A DNA stretch of 64,000 nt from assembly GCA_002238565.1 (NCBI GenBank), contig MPMP01000002.1:1-64000 (forward strand), given 5' to 3'. The position numbers were made by a program, and so were the translations under genes. The stretch is from Albidovulum sp. bin36 (GTDB lineage: Bacteria; Pseudomonadota; Alphaproteobacteria; Rhodobacterales; Rhodobacteraceae). The number at the start of each line of letters is the position of its first letter. The first letter of the stretch is position 1. Shown here piece by piece: positions 35,938-45,293 of this stretch. Under the pieces are notes generated by a model, which was given only the letters and a program-made list of their open reading frames with translations, ran no database searches and had not been told where the DNA came from.

Positions 35938-36246
35938 GAAGCCGCGGAATTTCAGGAGTCCCGGCAAAGCTCCACGCTCCTTGGATCATCCGGTCCCGAT
36001 TGGCTTCGGACTCGGACAACCTCGGCTTTTTCGCGACGGCTTCGGGGCCGGCCATGAACGATGGCCGCGAAATGCCGAAAATAAATTCGAATTATTTCCC
36101 AAACAGCGCAAAAGTAGTTGCGAAAGCGCTTTATTTCCTAATTTGGCTGCAATATAAGCGGCGGTCGCTCGCACGGCGCGAGGATTCAACTGGGACGGCT
36201 GGACGACATCCTGGCTTGCCCGAAGGCATTAAATCACGGAGAAACG
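35938..36246. other. Upstream region of rpsO; no gene seen
   Basis: About 310 bases that should hold the rpsO promoter and possibly the end of the hydrolase transcript. The ORF overlapping it (35637-36311) is a shadow of the hydrolase frame. No hairpin with a T tract stands out. Confidence 0.45.
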
Positions 36247-36516
36247 ATGTCGATATCTTCTGCCGAAAAGGCTCGCCTCATCAAGGAATTCGCGACGAGC
36301 GAAAACGATAAGGGATCGCCCGAAGTCCAAGTCGCCATACTGACTTCCCGGATAAAGACGCTTACGGAACACTTCAAAATTCACAAGAAGGACAATCATT
36401 CCAGGCTGGGCCTCAAGAACATGGTCGCTCAACGCCGGAAACTCCTCGATTACGTGAAACGAAAGAACGAGGACAGATATCAAACCCTCATTAAGCGACT
36501 CGGACTTCGGCGCTAG
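36247..36516 (+). CDS. rpsO: 30S ribosomal protein S15
   Basis: 89 residues, standard length. CGGAG precedes the [63 protein letters not shown] and [12 protein letters not shown] are the full S15 sequence pattern. It binds the central domain of 16S rRNA. The rpsO-pnp order is conserved widely in bacteria. Confidence 0.97.
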   Translation: MSISSAEKARLIKEFATSENDKGSPEVQVAILTSRIKTLTEHFKIHKKDNHSRLGLKNMVAQRRKLLDYVKRKNEDRYQTLIKRLGLRR

Positions 36517-36580
36517 GACCACCGGAGCCGGAATCGTTCGGCTACCACTGGTCTATCGGTCGGGAACCAATCCCGAACCG
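36517..36580 (+). promoter_or_regulatory. Two hairpins between rpsO and pnp
   Basis: Directly after the rpsO stop, GACCA..AGCCG pairs with CGGCT..TGGTC across an eight-base loop (36517-36553). A second stem CGGTCGGGA pairs with TCCCGAACCG (one bulge; 36557-36580) and is followed by TTCAGTTTTCAAATTT. In enterobacteria this interval holds the rpsO terminator and the RNase III site by which PNPase controls its own mRNA. The second hairpin could be a leaky terminator and the first a processing site. That is inference from position and folding by eye. Confidence 0.5.
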
Positions 36581-36717
36581 GTTCAGTTTTCAAATTTCGG
36601 CAGCTGAAATTATTGTTCATGCCGTTTTTGAAATTCATTTTAATATCCGGGCACCGAGAAAAACCAGCGTGCCCAATCGACCGATTCTAGGAACAATCGG
36701 TATCTGAAAGGCAAGAA

Positions 36718-38841
36718 ATGTTTGAAATTATCAAAAAGCAAATTCAGTGGGGCGACGAAACGCTTGCATTGGAAACCGGCAAGATCGCCCGCCAGGCCGA
36801 CGGCAGCGTTTTGGCGACTCTTGGCGAAACTAGCGTTCTCGCAGCCGTAACCTTTTCAAAGACGATGAAGCCGGATCAGGATTTCTTTCCGCTTACGGTT
36901 CATTACCAGGAGAAATACTACGCGTCGGGGAAAATTCCGGGCGGATTTTTCAAGCGCGAAGCGCGTCCAACTGAAAAGGAAACGCTGACCTCGCGCCTGA
37001 TCGACCGACCAATCCGTCCCTTGTTCGCTGACGGATTCATGAACGAGGTCCAGGTAATCTGCACAGTGCTCTCGCACGACCTCGTCAACGACCCGGACAT
37101 ACTGGCCATGATCGCTGCCTCTGCGGCGCTTACAATCTCCGGCGTTCCGTTTCTTGGTCCGATCGCCGCAGTTCGCGTGGGATTTTCGCGGGGCGAATAT
37201 GTCTTGAACCCGGTTGTTGACGACATGGACAACCTGCGCGCCAAGCCGGAGCAAAAACTCGATCTAGTCGTCGCCGGCACGCGCGATGCCGTAATGATGG
37301 TGGAATCCGAGGCTTATGAGTTGTCGGAAGACGAAATGCTTGGAGCGGTTCAGTTCGGGCACGAAAGCATCCAGCCCGTAATTGACCTCATTGTTGATCT
37401 GGCCGAAACCGCCGCCAAGCCGCCATTCGAATTCGAGCAGCCGAGCTACGGCGACTTGCTGGAACGCGTAAAGGATCTCGGAACCGAATCCGTAAGGCAG
37501 GCGTATTCAATCAACGACAAGCTTGCAAGACGGGATGCTCTCGCCGGCGCCCGAGCCGATATCGTGCGCACGCTGCCGGACCTTGACAGGGACAACTCCA
37601 ATCTGCCGGATGCGCTCAAGAAATTGGAGTCGGAAGTCCTGCGCGGCGGCATAATTGGCGGCGGCTCTCGAATTGACGGAAGAGATACCGCTACCGTTCG
37701 ACCGATTTCCTGCGAAGTAGGCTTTTTGCCGAGAACGCACGGGTCCGCTCTGTTTACCAGGGGAGAAACCCAGGCGATCGTGGTTACAACGCTCGGCACG
37801 GGAGAAGACGAGCAGATTGTCGATGCTCTGCACGGCAATTTTCGCTCGAACTTTTTGCTCCACTACAACTTCCCGCCTTATTCGGTCGGTGAATCGGGTA
37901 GGTTCGGCCCGCCGGGGCGCCGTGAAATCGGGCACGGCAAACTTGCCTGGCGAGCTCTCCAGGCAGTGCTGCCGGATGCCGGGGACTTCCCGTACACGAT
38001 CAGGGTCGTCTCTGAAATCTCGGAGTCGAACGGTTCGTCCTCAATGGCCTCCGTATGCGGTTCATCTCTTTCGATGATGGATGCGGGCGTGCCGCTCAAG
38101 GCCCCGGTCGCCGGCATAGCCATGGGCCTGATACTCGAAAGCGACGGTCAGTTCGCGGTTCTAACCGACATATTGGGCGATGAAGATCACCTGGGAGACA
38201 TGGATTTCAAGGTGGCGGGTACGGAACGCGGAATCACGTCGCTTCAAATGGACATAAAGGTCGCCGGCATTACAGCCGAAATCATGGCAAAAGCCCTGGC
38301 TCAGGCGAAAGATGCGAGATTGCATATTCTCGGCCTCATGGCGAACTCGATTACCGAGGCCGGCGAATTTTCAGTTCACGCGCCCCGAATTGAAACTATG
38401 TCGATCCCGCAGGACAAAATTAGAGAGGTCATCGGCACAGGCGGAAAAGTCATTCGAGAAATCGTGGAGACATCCGGAGCCAAAGTCGATGTAAACGACG
38501 ACGGAATAATCAAGATCGCATCGCCAAACTCGGAAGCCATTTCCAAGGCTTACGACATGATTCACGCAATCGTCGCCGAGCCCGAGGTTGGAAAGATTTA
38601 CAACGGCAAAGTCGTAAAGCTTATGGATTTCGGAGCTTTCGTAAACTTTTTCGGAAAGCGCGACGGCCTGGTTCATATTAGCCAAATAAATGAATCGCGC
38701 CTGCGCCACCCATCGGATGTCCTGAAGGAAGGGCAAGAAGTGAAGGTCAAGCTACTCGGTTTCGACGACCGCGGCAAAGTCAAGCTTTCGATGAAGCAAG
38801 TCGACCAAAAAACCGGAAAGCCCAACAGACCCTTCTCTTGA
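36718..38841 (+). CDS. pnp: Polyribonucleotide nucleotidyltransferase (PNPase)
   Basis: 707 residues. The first RNase PH domain starts [39 protein letters not shown] opens the second, with [23 protein letters not shown] and [19 protein letters not shown] at the active site. A KH domain ([15 protein letters not shown]) and an S1 domain ([20 protein letters not shown]) follow. It degrades mRNA 3' to 5' with phosphate and is a core part of the degradosome. C-terminal tail short ([10 protein letters not shown]). Confidence 0.97.
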   Translation: MFEIIKKQIQWGDETLALETGKIARQADGSVLATLGETSVLAAVTFSKTMKPDQDFFPLTVHYQEKYYASGKIPGGFFKREARPTEKETLTSRLIDRPIRPLFADGFMNEVQVICTVLSHDLVNDPDILAMIAASAALTISGVPFLGPIAAVRVGFSRGEYVLNPVVDDMDNLRAKPEQKLDLVVAGTRDAVMMVESEAYELSEDEMLGAVQFGHESIQPVIDLIVDLAETAAKPPFEFEQPSYGDLLERVKDLGTESVRQAYSINDKLARRDALAGARADIVRTLPDLDRDNSNLPDALKKLESEVLRGGIIGGGSRIDGRDTATVRPISCEVGFLPRTHGSALFTRGETQAIVVTTLGTGEDEQIVDALHGNFRSNFLLHYNFPPYSVGESGRFGPPGRREIGHGKLAWRALQAVLPDAGDFPYTIRVVSEISESNGSSSMASVCGSSLSMMDAGVPLKAPVAGIAMGLILESDGQFAVLTDILGDEDHLGDMDFKVAGTERGITSLQMDIKVAGITAEIMAKALAQAKDARLHILGLMANSITEAGEFSVHAPRIETMSIPQDKIREVIGTGGKVIREIVETSGAKVDVNDDGIIKIASPNSEAISKAYDMIHAIVAEPEVGKIYNGKVVKLMDFGAFVNFFGKRDGLVHISQINESRLRHPSDVLKEGQEVKVKLLGFDDRGKVKLSMKQVDQKTGKPNRPFS

Positions 38842-39309
38842 CCAAAAGCTGGGATTTTCCGAATTCGCAGCCGCCGCAACAGAAAATAGAGTTCTTTCCC
38901 GACGCGCGGTCTACGCGGCAGCGAAACGCCTGAACGCGGATTGGCCTTCGATATAGTTCCAAAATCAAGGTTGAATGGTTCTTGATTGCGGCGACGGTTT
39001 CGGCGAGCGCAGACAACCGGATCGGCTATAGCGCTTGCGGCGCGAGTCTTGGCATCGCGGAATATTATTGACGCTTCCGGCGGCCGCCCTCCGTTCAAGA
39101 TTCGCGCTTGTCCTCGCGTAACGCGGGGATCGCGGCGACGCGGTGCCATAAAATTTGTAAATTTTGCCATTGCGGCTTTAACGGGGAATCAAGCCTGTTC
39201 CGGTTTCCGGCTGCAGATCGCACCGAGAATTTCAATTGCCTTGCCCGACAGAATTTGATGAGCGAATTGCGTTCTGTTTGAAGGATCGCCGAAGCCGGAG
39301 ACTTGGGAA
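38842..39309. other. Gap between pnp and accessory island; no gene seen
   Basis: About 470 bases. ORFs 38986-39258 and those on the minus strand have no ribosome sites or recognisable composition. It marks the edge between housekeeping genes and the 39.3-43.1 kb accessory island. No terminator or attachment repeat could be pointed out by eye. Confidence 0.4.
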
Positions 39310-40854
39310 ATGAGCGATCCAAACACGGACAACATCCTTGAACTGGAAGTGAATGATTTTGGCCCGATCGCCGAAGCCAAGATTGATCCGCGCCCGTTAA
39401 CTGTATTCATCGGGCCAAGTAACACCGGAAAATCCTATCTGGCAATTCTGATCTATGCATTGCACCGGTATTTCAGTAGCCGTGGCTGGCCTGGAGGTCG
39501 ACGTTTTTCTCGAAGTTCGCCATTGCTTCACGGATTCGAAGCTAGTGAACTGGCCATGAATTCCATCAATGGGCTCCACGAATTTGCGGAAAGCTTAATC
39601 GCGGACACCGAAAAGCCGTCATTAGAAGAAGGCATTGCTCTTCCAGGATCGGTTATGGATGCAATTCGTTCCGGACTTGAAGAGCAAGGCCCATATTTCG
39701 GCAATGAAGTCGCGCGATGCTTCGGCATTGAAGAGGGCGGGGCGCTGATCCGTAAAGGCGGCAAGGGTGCCGCGCGAATTGGATTTCGCATGCCTCGCAA
39801 GAGTGATGTCGCGCCAATCGAACACGGATTAACCATTGGAACACAGGACAGCGAGTTCAATACCAAATTCCCCCTGAGCACCGAATTGCATGTCGGTGCC
39901 GGGAATGAGGACTACGCTGTCAAGGAGTTGCAAAGCTTGGCGATGGATATGATTTCGCCAGGTGGTCAAAACGAAGATCGTGCGAATTTTTATGCTTGGA
40001 GGCTATTGGAGGTCATAGCCGATCATTTCAGTCCCCAAATCGTCGGACCCTTGCATCGGCCGGCGTTCTATCTCCCTGCCGATCGGACCGGAATAATGCA
40101 CGCCCACAGCGTGGTTGTCAGTGCCTTGATTAAAAATGCCGCAATGACCGGGCTGCGTCCGGCCGCACAAACGCCCATGCTTTCGGGTGTTCTGGCAGAT
40201 TTTCTCGAACAGTTGATCAATCTCGATCTTCGAAGGAGCCTACGCCGAAATTTTCAACACGATCTCGACAAGCGGATCGAACGATCCATACTCCATGGAT
40301 CGATAGGCGTGGATAAATCCGAGACAATCGGCTACCCGCGCTTCACGTACAGGCCAGAAAGGTGGAACGACAGTCTTTCCTTGATGAACGCTTCTTCGAT
40401 GGTTTCAGAACTAGCGCCTGTAGTGCTGTACCTGCGCCATGTGGTCGGTCCCGGAAATGTACTTATCGTAGAGGAACCGGAAGCGCATTTGCATCCGGCA
40501 ATGCAAGTTCAATTCACTCGTCAAATTGCAGCGTTTATTAAGAATGGTATCAGGGTAATCCTCACCACGCATAGTGAATGGGTACTTGAGGAACTCTCTA
40601 ACATCGTTCATCGGTCTGAACTCTCAACCCTAAATCGAGACGCCGCGGATGAAACCAAGACCGCGTTGCATCCCGACAGCGTGGGGGTATGGCTTTTCAA
40701 ACAAAGGAAACACCCAACAGGATCATTGATTCAGGAAATAAAATTGGACAAAGAAACCGGCCTCTTTCCGACAGACTATGATTTTGTCAGCGAGGAGCTA
40801 TACAATGAAAGCGCGAAAATCTTCAGTCGCATTCAGAAAGAGACCGTCAATTGA
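39310..40854 (+). CDS. OLD-like AAA family ATPase (possible defence gene)
   Basis: 514 residues. ABC/SMC-type ATPase with an early Walker A (VFIGPSNTGKSYLAILIYAL, ~residues 33-50) after ELEVNDFGPIAEAKI, a signature-like LMNASSMVSELAPVVLYLRH, Walker B VLIVEEPEAHLHPAMQV (~383-399) and H-loop TTHSEWVLEELSN. That is the pattern of AAA_15/AAA_21 OLD-type ATPases. There is no TOPRIM nuclease domain at the C-terminus, unlike OLD or GajA, so an effector would have to come from a partner. Base composition and codon use look a little less GC-rich than the neighbours. A small ORF overlaps its 3' end with a strong ribosome site. Phage-defence roles are known for such genes but are not shown here. Confidence 0.85.
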   Translation: MSDPNTDNILELEVNDFGPIAEAKIDPRPLTVFIGPSNTGKSYLAILIYALHRYFSSRGWPGGRRFSRSSPLLHGFEASELAMNSINGLHEFAESLIADTEKPSLEEGIALPGSVMDAIRSGLEEQGPYFGNEVARCFGIEEGGALIRKGGKGAARIGFRMPRKSDVAPIEHGLTIGTQDSEFNTKFPLSTELHVGAGNEDYAVKELQSLAMDMISPGGQNEDRANFYAWRLLEVIADHFSPQIVGPLHRPAFYLPADRTGIMHAHSVVVSALIKNAAMTGLRPAAQTPMLSGVLADFLEQLINLDLRRSLRRNFQHDLDKRIERSILHGSIGVDKSETIGYPRFTYRPERWNDSLSLMNASSMVSELAPVVLYLRHVVGPGNVLIVEEPEAHLHPAMQVQFTRQIAAFIKNGIRVILTTHSEWVLEELSNIVHRSELSTLNRDAADETKTALHPDSVGVWLFKQRKHPTGSLIQEIKLDKETGLFPTDYDFVSEELYNESAKIFSRIQKETVN

Positions 40855-40954
40855 CAGGATCTGTTGCGGGACTGATGGAGAAAGCATTGACCGAATCAAT
40901 GACTTCACGTGGAGCAATGTAGAATTGAGGTCAGTTCACTCCATTACCGACTAG
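40805..40954 (+). CDS. Small ORF overlapping the end of the ATPase gene
   Basis: 49 residues, missed by the ORF track. ATG 40805 has GAGGAGC eight bases upstream and overlaps the ATPase gene by 50 bases in another frame, typical of translational coupling. Product MKARKSSVAFRKRPSIDRIC then CGTDGESIDRINDFTWSNVE and LRSVHSITD. I do not recognise it. It may be the first half of a longer partner protein whose rest lies in a different frame (next entry), or a complete short peptide. Confidence 0.45.
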   Translation: MKARKSSVAFRKRPSIDRICCGTDGESIDRINDFTWSNVELRSVHSITD

Positions 40955-41100
40955 ACTCAGCGATTGACCATGCTGAAGGATCGGATATGCGCGTTCGGAT
41001 CGTCGATATCGTCGGTCGATCAGCCCGTGTCGAGTGTTCTATGCGCGGCGAGGAAGCCGATAAGCACTGTTCATTCCATAAAAAAATCGGTCATAATTAG
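40909..41100 (+). CDS. Small ORF downstream of ATPase, possibly 3' half of a frameshifted gene
   Basis: 63 residues from a GTG at 40909 without a good ribosome site. The sequence DMRVRIVDIVGRSARVECSM and EEADKHCSFHKK looks protein-like with two alternating strands and a Cys/His end. It overlaps the previous ORF in another frame. One insertion or deletion near 40910-40960 would join the two into a ~95-residue protein. Unknown family. Confidence 0.35.
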   Translation: MEQCRIEVSSLHYRLDSAIDHAEGSDMRVRIVDIVGRSARVECSMRGEEADKHCSFHKKIGHN

Positions 41101-41102
41101 AT

Positions 41103-41630
41103 CTAGTCGCCATTGTTCGAAGGAAAGGCGTACCTGAAAGTACAGCATGGAGCGCCAGCCATGATCGTGTCTTTTCTGTCAAGCTTCGCGTCGTGATTGA
41201 ACCCTTCGATCAAAGCAAAGTCTCGATTGCAGGACAGGAGCGCACCTAGATCCTGCATCCCGAGGTCGCGATAGAGTTCGGCATAGCGACACCGCGTCAC
41301 ATTGAAATCGAACCGGGTTTCCGACTTTTCAATGACTTCAATCTCCATTGCGCCGTCTTTTTGCCAATGGCGCAATGTATCTGCGAACGAATCCAAGGAT
41401 GAACCATGATCCGCGGCCAGATTCGCACCTTCGTTTCGCGCTAGTTCGACGATAGTATTCGAGAGAATTCCCTCGACTTTTTCACGACCGAATTCTTCCA
41501 TGAGAGCCTTCAATAAAGGCGCCAGTATTCTAGCCTCGACCTCGCGACGCTTGAGAACGCCCAACTGCTGGGAAAGCTTGTCCGGCGGCGAATTTGACTC
41601 CACGATAATCCCTTTCCGCCTTTCGGCCAC
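41103..41630 (-). CDS. L-2-amino-thiazoline-4-carboxylic acid (ATC) hydrolase family protein
   Basis: 175 residues from GTG 41630. A helical N-terminal half ([23 protein letters not shown]) leads to [39 protein letters not shown] and [16 protein letters not shown], the hallmark of the ATC hydrolase family (PF14196 as I recall). The named member opens the thiazoline ring on the way to cysteine; most members are untested. It converges tail to tail with the ATPase small ORF. Metabolic rather than defence function is likely. Confidence 0.82.
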   Translation of the reverse strand: MAERRKGIIVESNSPPDKLSQQLGVLKRREVEARILAPLLKALMEEFGREKVEGILSNTIVELARNEGANLAADHGSSLDSFADTLRHWQKDGAMEIEVIEKSETRFDFNVTRCRYAELYRDLGMQDLGALLSCNRDFALIEGFNHDAKLDRKDTIMAGAPCCTFRYAFPSNNGD

Positions 41631-41684
41631 GACTAAATCCGTTCCAAGATTGTATAATTCGATAAAATTTCCATGTAAATTATC

Positions 41685-42082
41685 ATGAATCTACGCGCGC
41701 ACCAGCCGGGCAGCCGGGAGCGCGACGACAACTTCGCGGCTGGAATCGCCTACTGCGACTCGCTGCCGCCGCTGGACTCGCCGGGCAAGCGGCGACGGCG
41801 CTAGGGCCGCAATCTCGCAATCCGCATGCTGGACTTCAGGGAGTAGGCGCTGCTCTTCGCGTGCGACCCCTCGGTTCCGGCAGCCACGACCTGCCGGAGC
41901 GCGCCCTGCGGATGCGCAAGATCCAGCGGAAGATTTCCGGCTGTTACCGAAACGGGACAAGCGCGGTGGTCCGGGCGAACCTGAGGATGATGCTGAAGAC
42001 GGCGCTCAAGCAGGACTGGAACGCATTGGAGACGCTCGAGGCGGGCCCGGCGGCTGCAGCGGTCAAGCTGAAGACGTCGTAG
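41685..42082 (+). pseudogene. IS66-family transposase remnant, C-terminal
   Basis: The last frame reads ERALRMRKIQRKISGCYRNG, VRANLRMMLKTALKQDWNAL, ETLEAG, matching the AERDLRMMKVRQKISGCFR end of IS66 TnpC. Just upstream, in another frame, GRNLAIRMLDFRE*ALLFACDPSVP corresponds to the preceding helix and VPFDNN block, with TAG stops in between. So the copy has at least two stops and one frameshift and lacks most of the gene. The start coordinate is approximate. It shows past IS activity inside the island. Confidence 0.72.
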
Positions 42083-42353
42083 CCAAGCTTCCAAACGAAT
42101 CTCGCCCATAAGATGCCGAGCGGTCGCACGACGGTCGAATCTCGACGTGAAAATCCGAATCCCACGGGAAAAAAGATGGAAATTGGAACGTGACTAGTTA
42201 CCGAATTTGTTGAATTTCGCCCGAAACCCGCTTTCCTGCACACGGAGCGAGGAAAGCGATCTGAAAATCTTTCCATCATCCCGATCTCGTTTCATGCATC
42301 CTCGTTGCGCTGTGAAAGTGGTTTTTACCGGATCGCCTTTTTGCAGCCAGTAT

Positions 42354-42689
42354 TCAGCTGCCATTCACATCCTCGCCAGCATCAGAGAAATTGGTAATGG
42401 CCACGCTGCCATTCGGGAATTTGGCCACGATGTTCAATTCGCCGCCCATCGCTTCAATGCAGGAGCGAAGATTGGAGACATACATATCCATTCGCGTTTC
42501 CAGCCTGGCAACGGTCGGCGCTCTCACTTTTAGAACCTCTCCAACTGCCTTCCGTGTCATGGCCCGCGCCTTCCGCAACTCGTGAAGGGGCATTGCTGCG
42601 CGAAGCTCCTTCTTCCGGGCCTCAATCCGTTTCCGGCGTTCAGGAGGAAAATTCTCTGTCAGCCCGATAACGGCGTAATGTCCACTCAT
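42354..42689 (-). CDS. XRE/HTH antitoxin (HigA-like)
   Basis: 111 residues. An N-terminal helical part leads to an HTH (LRKARAMTRKAVGEVLKVRA then PTVARLETRMDMYVSNLRSC, ~38-78) and the tail GGELNIVAKFPNGSVAITNF, the usual layout of HigA-type antitoxins whose toxin gene comes first. ATG 42689 overlaps the toxin stop by four bases. Such proteins neutralise the toxin and repress their own promoter. Here the toxin is broken, so the antitoxin may be an orphan. Confidence 0.85.
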   Translation of the reverse strand: MSGHYAVIGLTENFPPERRKRIEARKKELRAAMPLHELRKARAMTRKAVGEVLKVRAPTVARLETRMDMYVSNLRSCIEAMGGELNIVAKFPNGSVAITNFSDAGEDVNGS

Positions 42690-43048
42690 GGGATCTCTCC
42701 TTCGTATTTCAGTTCCTGCAGGTGTTCATCGTAGAGCCGGTCAACCCGCGGCAAGAGCCTTTCGTAAAATCGGTCGTCGCCTGTCTTATCTCCGCCGATC
42801 AGCAAAATGGCCGCGCGTTTCGGGTCAAAGGCGTAGAATATGCGAATGGGATTGCCGGCGCTTTGGGCACGAAGTTCGCGCATGCGACTGTGCAGTGAAC
42901 CCGCTACTCCCGAAGAAAAGGGAAACTGCAGTTCGGAACCATGCTCATCCAGCAATTAATCTACTGCAACAATGTCGTCCTGTTCGTTCTCTGCAAGCTC
43001 CGTCCGCCAATCTCTGAACTCATTCATGTATTCGACATCCGAAGCCAT
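42686..43048 (-). pseudogene. HigB/RelE-type toxin gene with in-frame TAA
   Basis: From ATG 43048 the frame reads MASDVEYMNEFRDWRTELAE then NEQDDIVAVD, a TAA at 42956-42958, and LLDEHGSELQFPFSSGVAGS, HSRMRELRAQSAGNPIRIFY, FDPKRAAILLIGGDKTGDDR, YERLLPRVDRLYDEHLQELK. On both sides of the stop it follows the HigB pattern, and the stop falls where family members have a residue before LL-x-x-x-G. The ORF track only shows the downstream half (42686-42955 from TTG). The mRNA-cleaving toxin is therefore probably inactive unless the stop is read through or the residue is a sequencing error. Confidence 0.8.
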
Positions 43049-43545
43049 ATATTCCGTTACTCCATCAGTGGAAACTTGACAAGGTTTCCGCGACTCTCAA
43101 ACTCCCTGCCGACAGTCTGCCCAGTACTGCGGCGAAATTGCGCGTGAGACGAGCCGGATCCGTACAGCGTCCCGGAAATGTGACCCGCCAATTAGCCTTC
43201 GGACATCCTCTTGGGCTAGCCGCGGGAATCGCGGTTGCCGCGTTGAAGGCCAAAGTCCTTGCGCAGGTCGTCGGCCGGGTTCCGAGGCTCCCTTCAGCAA
43301 ACCGAGTTAACCAAGTCGGGATGAAAGCCCGAGCACAGCTAGTTGTTTGACTGTCCGTGTTGCGAGCCGCCAGTCGCCATGTCCTTTAAATCTCTATAGG
43401 CGGTGCACTCTACGGCTTTGTCCGAGGAGATTCGTTTTCGCAAACAACCGGGCGATTTGATGTATGGAGCTGTCTTCGGACAAAAGGAGTGGCTGCAACT
43501 CGATCACGCGTGCCTGTGCCTTAGGCGGCAATTTAAGAGCGCGAA
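43049..43545. other. Gap between toxin pseudogene and rluA; nothing recognised
   Basis: About 500 bases at the right edge of the accessory island. ORFs 43138-43350 and 43403-43621 have no ribosome sites and no known features. No IS end or direct repeat was spotted. Confidence 0.4.
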
Positions 43546-44199
43546 TCAAAACGGGCACTTGGCTTCATACTGGACCGCCTTGCCTCCAATCGGATGCCTG
43601 AACTCCAACCGCTCGGCATGAAGCTGCAGCCGGTCGGCAGCGGACGCGGCGCGGTCATCGGCATATAGCCGGTCGCCGAGGACGGGATGCCCGATTTCCT
43701 TCATGTGGACCCGAAGCTGATGGCTTCGCCCGGTCTCGGGAAACAAAAAGAGGCGGGTAGCGAGCTGTTCACGGCAAATCACTTGCCATCTAGTGGTGGC
43801 GGACCTACCGTTCAGCATATCGATTTTTTGCTTGGGACGGTTCGGCCAGTCGGCTGACAAAGGAAACTTGATTACGCCTCCGGACTCGGCGACGTGGCCG
43901 AATACTCTCGCGACATATGTTTTTTTGACTATTCTTTTTTCGAATTGGATGCCAAGATTCCGTTGCGCCGCTCTCGTCATGGCGAAAACCATCAGGCCGG
44001 ACGTCGACATATCAAGCCGATGAACAAGCAAAGCTCCAGAGTATTCAGCTTTTACGCGAGATTCCAGGCAGTCGGAGAGGTCCGCGCTCTTTCCGGGAAC
44101 CGAAAGCAGCCCGGACGGTTTGTCGACCAGCAACAAGGCGCCGTCTCGGTATACAACGGATAGGGGTTCGCAAGGCGGCGAATAGCGAAAGCCGCTCAT
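43546..44199 (-). CDS. RluA-family pseudouridine synthase
   Basis: 217 residues, the short RluA form without an S4 domain. VYRDGALLLVDKPSGLLSVPG, catalytic block LLVHRLDMSTSGLMVFA with the conserved Asp, VKKTYVARVFGHV, LFPETGRSHQLRVHMKEIGHPVLGDRLYA. RluA itself modifies 23S U746 and tRNA U32, and this length and motif set fit it best. The ATG overlaps the zapE stop by four bases, so the two are coupled. Confidence 0.9.
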   Translation of the reverse strand: MSGFRYSPPCEPLSVVYRDGALLLVDKPSGLLSVPGKSADLSDCLESRVKAEYSGALLVHRLDMSTSGLMVFAMTRAAQRNLGIQFEKRIVKKTYVARVFGHVAESGGVIKFPLSADWPNRPKQKIDMLNGRSATTRWQVICREQLATRLFLFPETGRSHQLRVHMKEIGHPVLGDRLYADDRAASAADRLQLHAERLEFRHPIGGKAVQYEAKCPF

Positions 44200-45293
44200 G
44201 CCATGGATCGGGTCTCGCTTTCGCCCCAGCCGAAGCTTTGCATCTCCTGCAGTCGCGAAACAGTTCGCTGAAATGCGAACGCCCCCTCGCCTTCGATATA
44301 CAATTTATCGGGCTCGGCATCCGCCGACGCGAATAGCTTTACTCCAGAATCATACAATGCGTCGATAAGCATTATGAACCGCCTTGCCTCATTGTAATTA
44401 GCACGAGAGAGTATCGGAATCTCGTCCAGCATCAGAACTCGCACGTATTTCGCAAGCTCTAGATAGTCGCCCGGGCCTAGCGGCTGGCCGCACAACTCCC
44501 AAAAACTGGCTCGCGCCACGCCGTTTCTAAATCGCGAGATGCCGACTTCACGACCCGTTACCTTCAATACAAGGGTTGTAGGCTCGCCTCCCGCCAAGGC
44601 CAGCCAAATTCGGTCCATTTCTTGATCGGCGGATTCATTCGCAGGGCAAAAGTACTTTCTCTCTCCCATTATTCGATTCTGGCGGTAGTCCGTTTCGCCA
44701 GCCAGGCGATGAACTGTCATTTTCTCGTGCAATAGATCAATGAAGGGCAAGAAGAGATTTCGATTCAGACCGTTTTCGTAGAGCCTTTCGGGAGCTTTGT
44801 TTGCCGTCGTGCAAATCGCCACGCCGGAGTCGAATAGACAGGCGAACAAGCGGCCAACGATCATTGCGTCGGCGATATCCTCAATTTGCATCTCGTCAAG
44901 GCACAGCAGCCGACTGTTGACTGAAATCTCTTTCGCAACAGGAGGTATCGCGTCGCTTACGCCCGTTTTTCGAACTTCGTGAAGACTCGAATGAATGCTC
45001 TGCATGAATTCCAGAAAATGAACTCGACTTTTTCTTTCAATCGGCGCTTTTTCGTAGAACATATCCATTAGCATGGACTTGCCGCAGCCGACGCTTCCCC
45101 AAATATAGAGCCCTTTGACGTTCGAATTGGTTTTTCGGCTAAAGATCCCCTTAATCAGGCTAGAGTCCCTGCTTCCATCCTTGATTCTTGATGCAAGCAT
45201 CTCCAGTTCGCCGACAGCGGCGAGTTGATCCCGATCCGCTTGAATTCGTCCATCGGCAACCCGAATATTGTAAGATTCCAGGATTGAATTCAC
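44196..45293 (-). CDS. zapE: ZapE/AFG1-family ATPase
   Basis: 365 residues from GTG 45293, which has GGCGGAG upstream and gives the usual start (NSILESYNIRVADGRIQADR DQL); the longer track ORF begins with unrelated residues. Walker A YIWGSVGCGKSMLMDMFY, HFLEFMQSIH, Walker B LLCLDEMQIEDIADAMIV, TTANKAPERLYENGLNR, and the conserved tail DYLELAKYVRVLMLDEIP then RFIMLIDALYDSGVKLF. ZapE acts on the Z ring in E. coli, and the mitochondrial homologue handles misfolded inner-membrane proteins. Operon with rluA. Confidence 0.92.
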   Translation of the reverse strand: MNSILESYNIRVADGRIQADRDQLAAVGELEMLASRIKDGSRDSSLIKGIFSRKTNSNVKGLYIWGSVGCGKSMLMDMFYEKAPIERKSRVHFLEFMQSIHSSLHEVRKTGVSDAIPPVAKEISVNSRLLCLDEMQIEDIADAMIVGRLFACLFDSGVAICTTANKAPERLYENGLNRNLFLPFIDLLHEKMTVHRLAGETDYRQNRIMGERKYFCPANESADQEMDRIWLALAGGEPTTLVLKVTGREVGISRFRNGVARASFWELCGQPLGPGDYLELAKYVRVLMLDEIPILSRANYNEARRFIMLIDALYDSGVKLFASADAEPDKLYIEGEGAFAFQRTVSRLQEMQSFGWGESETRSMA

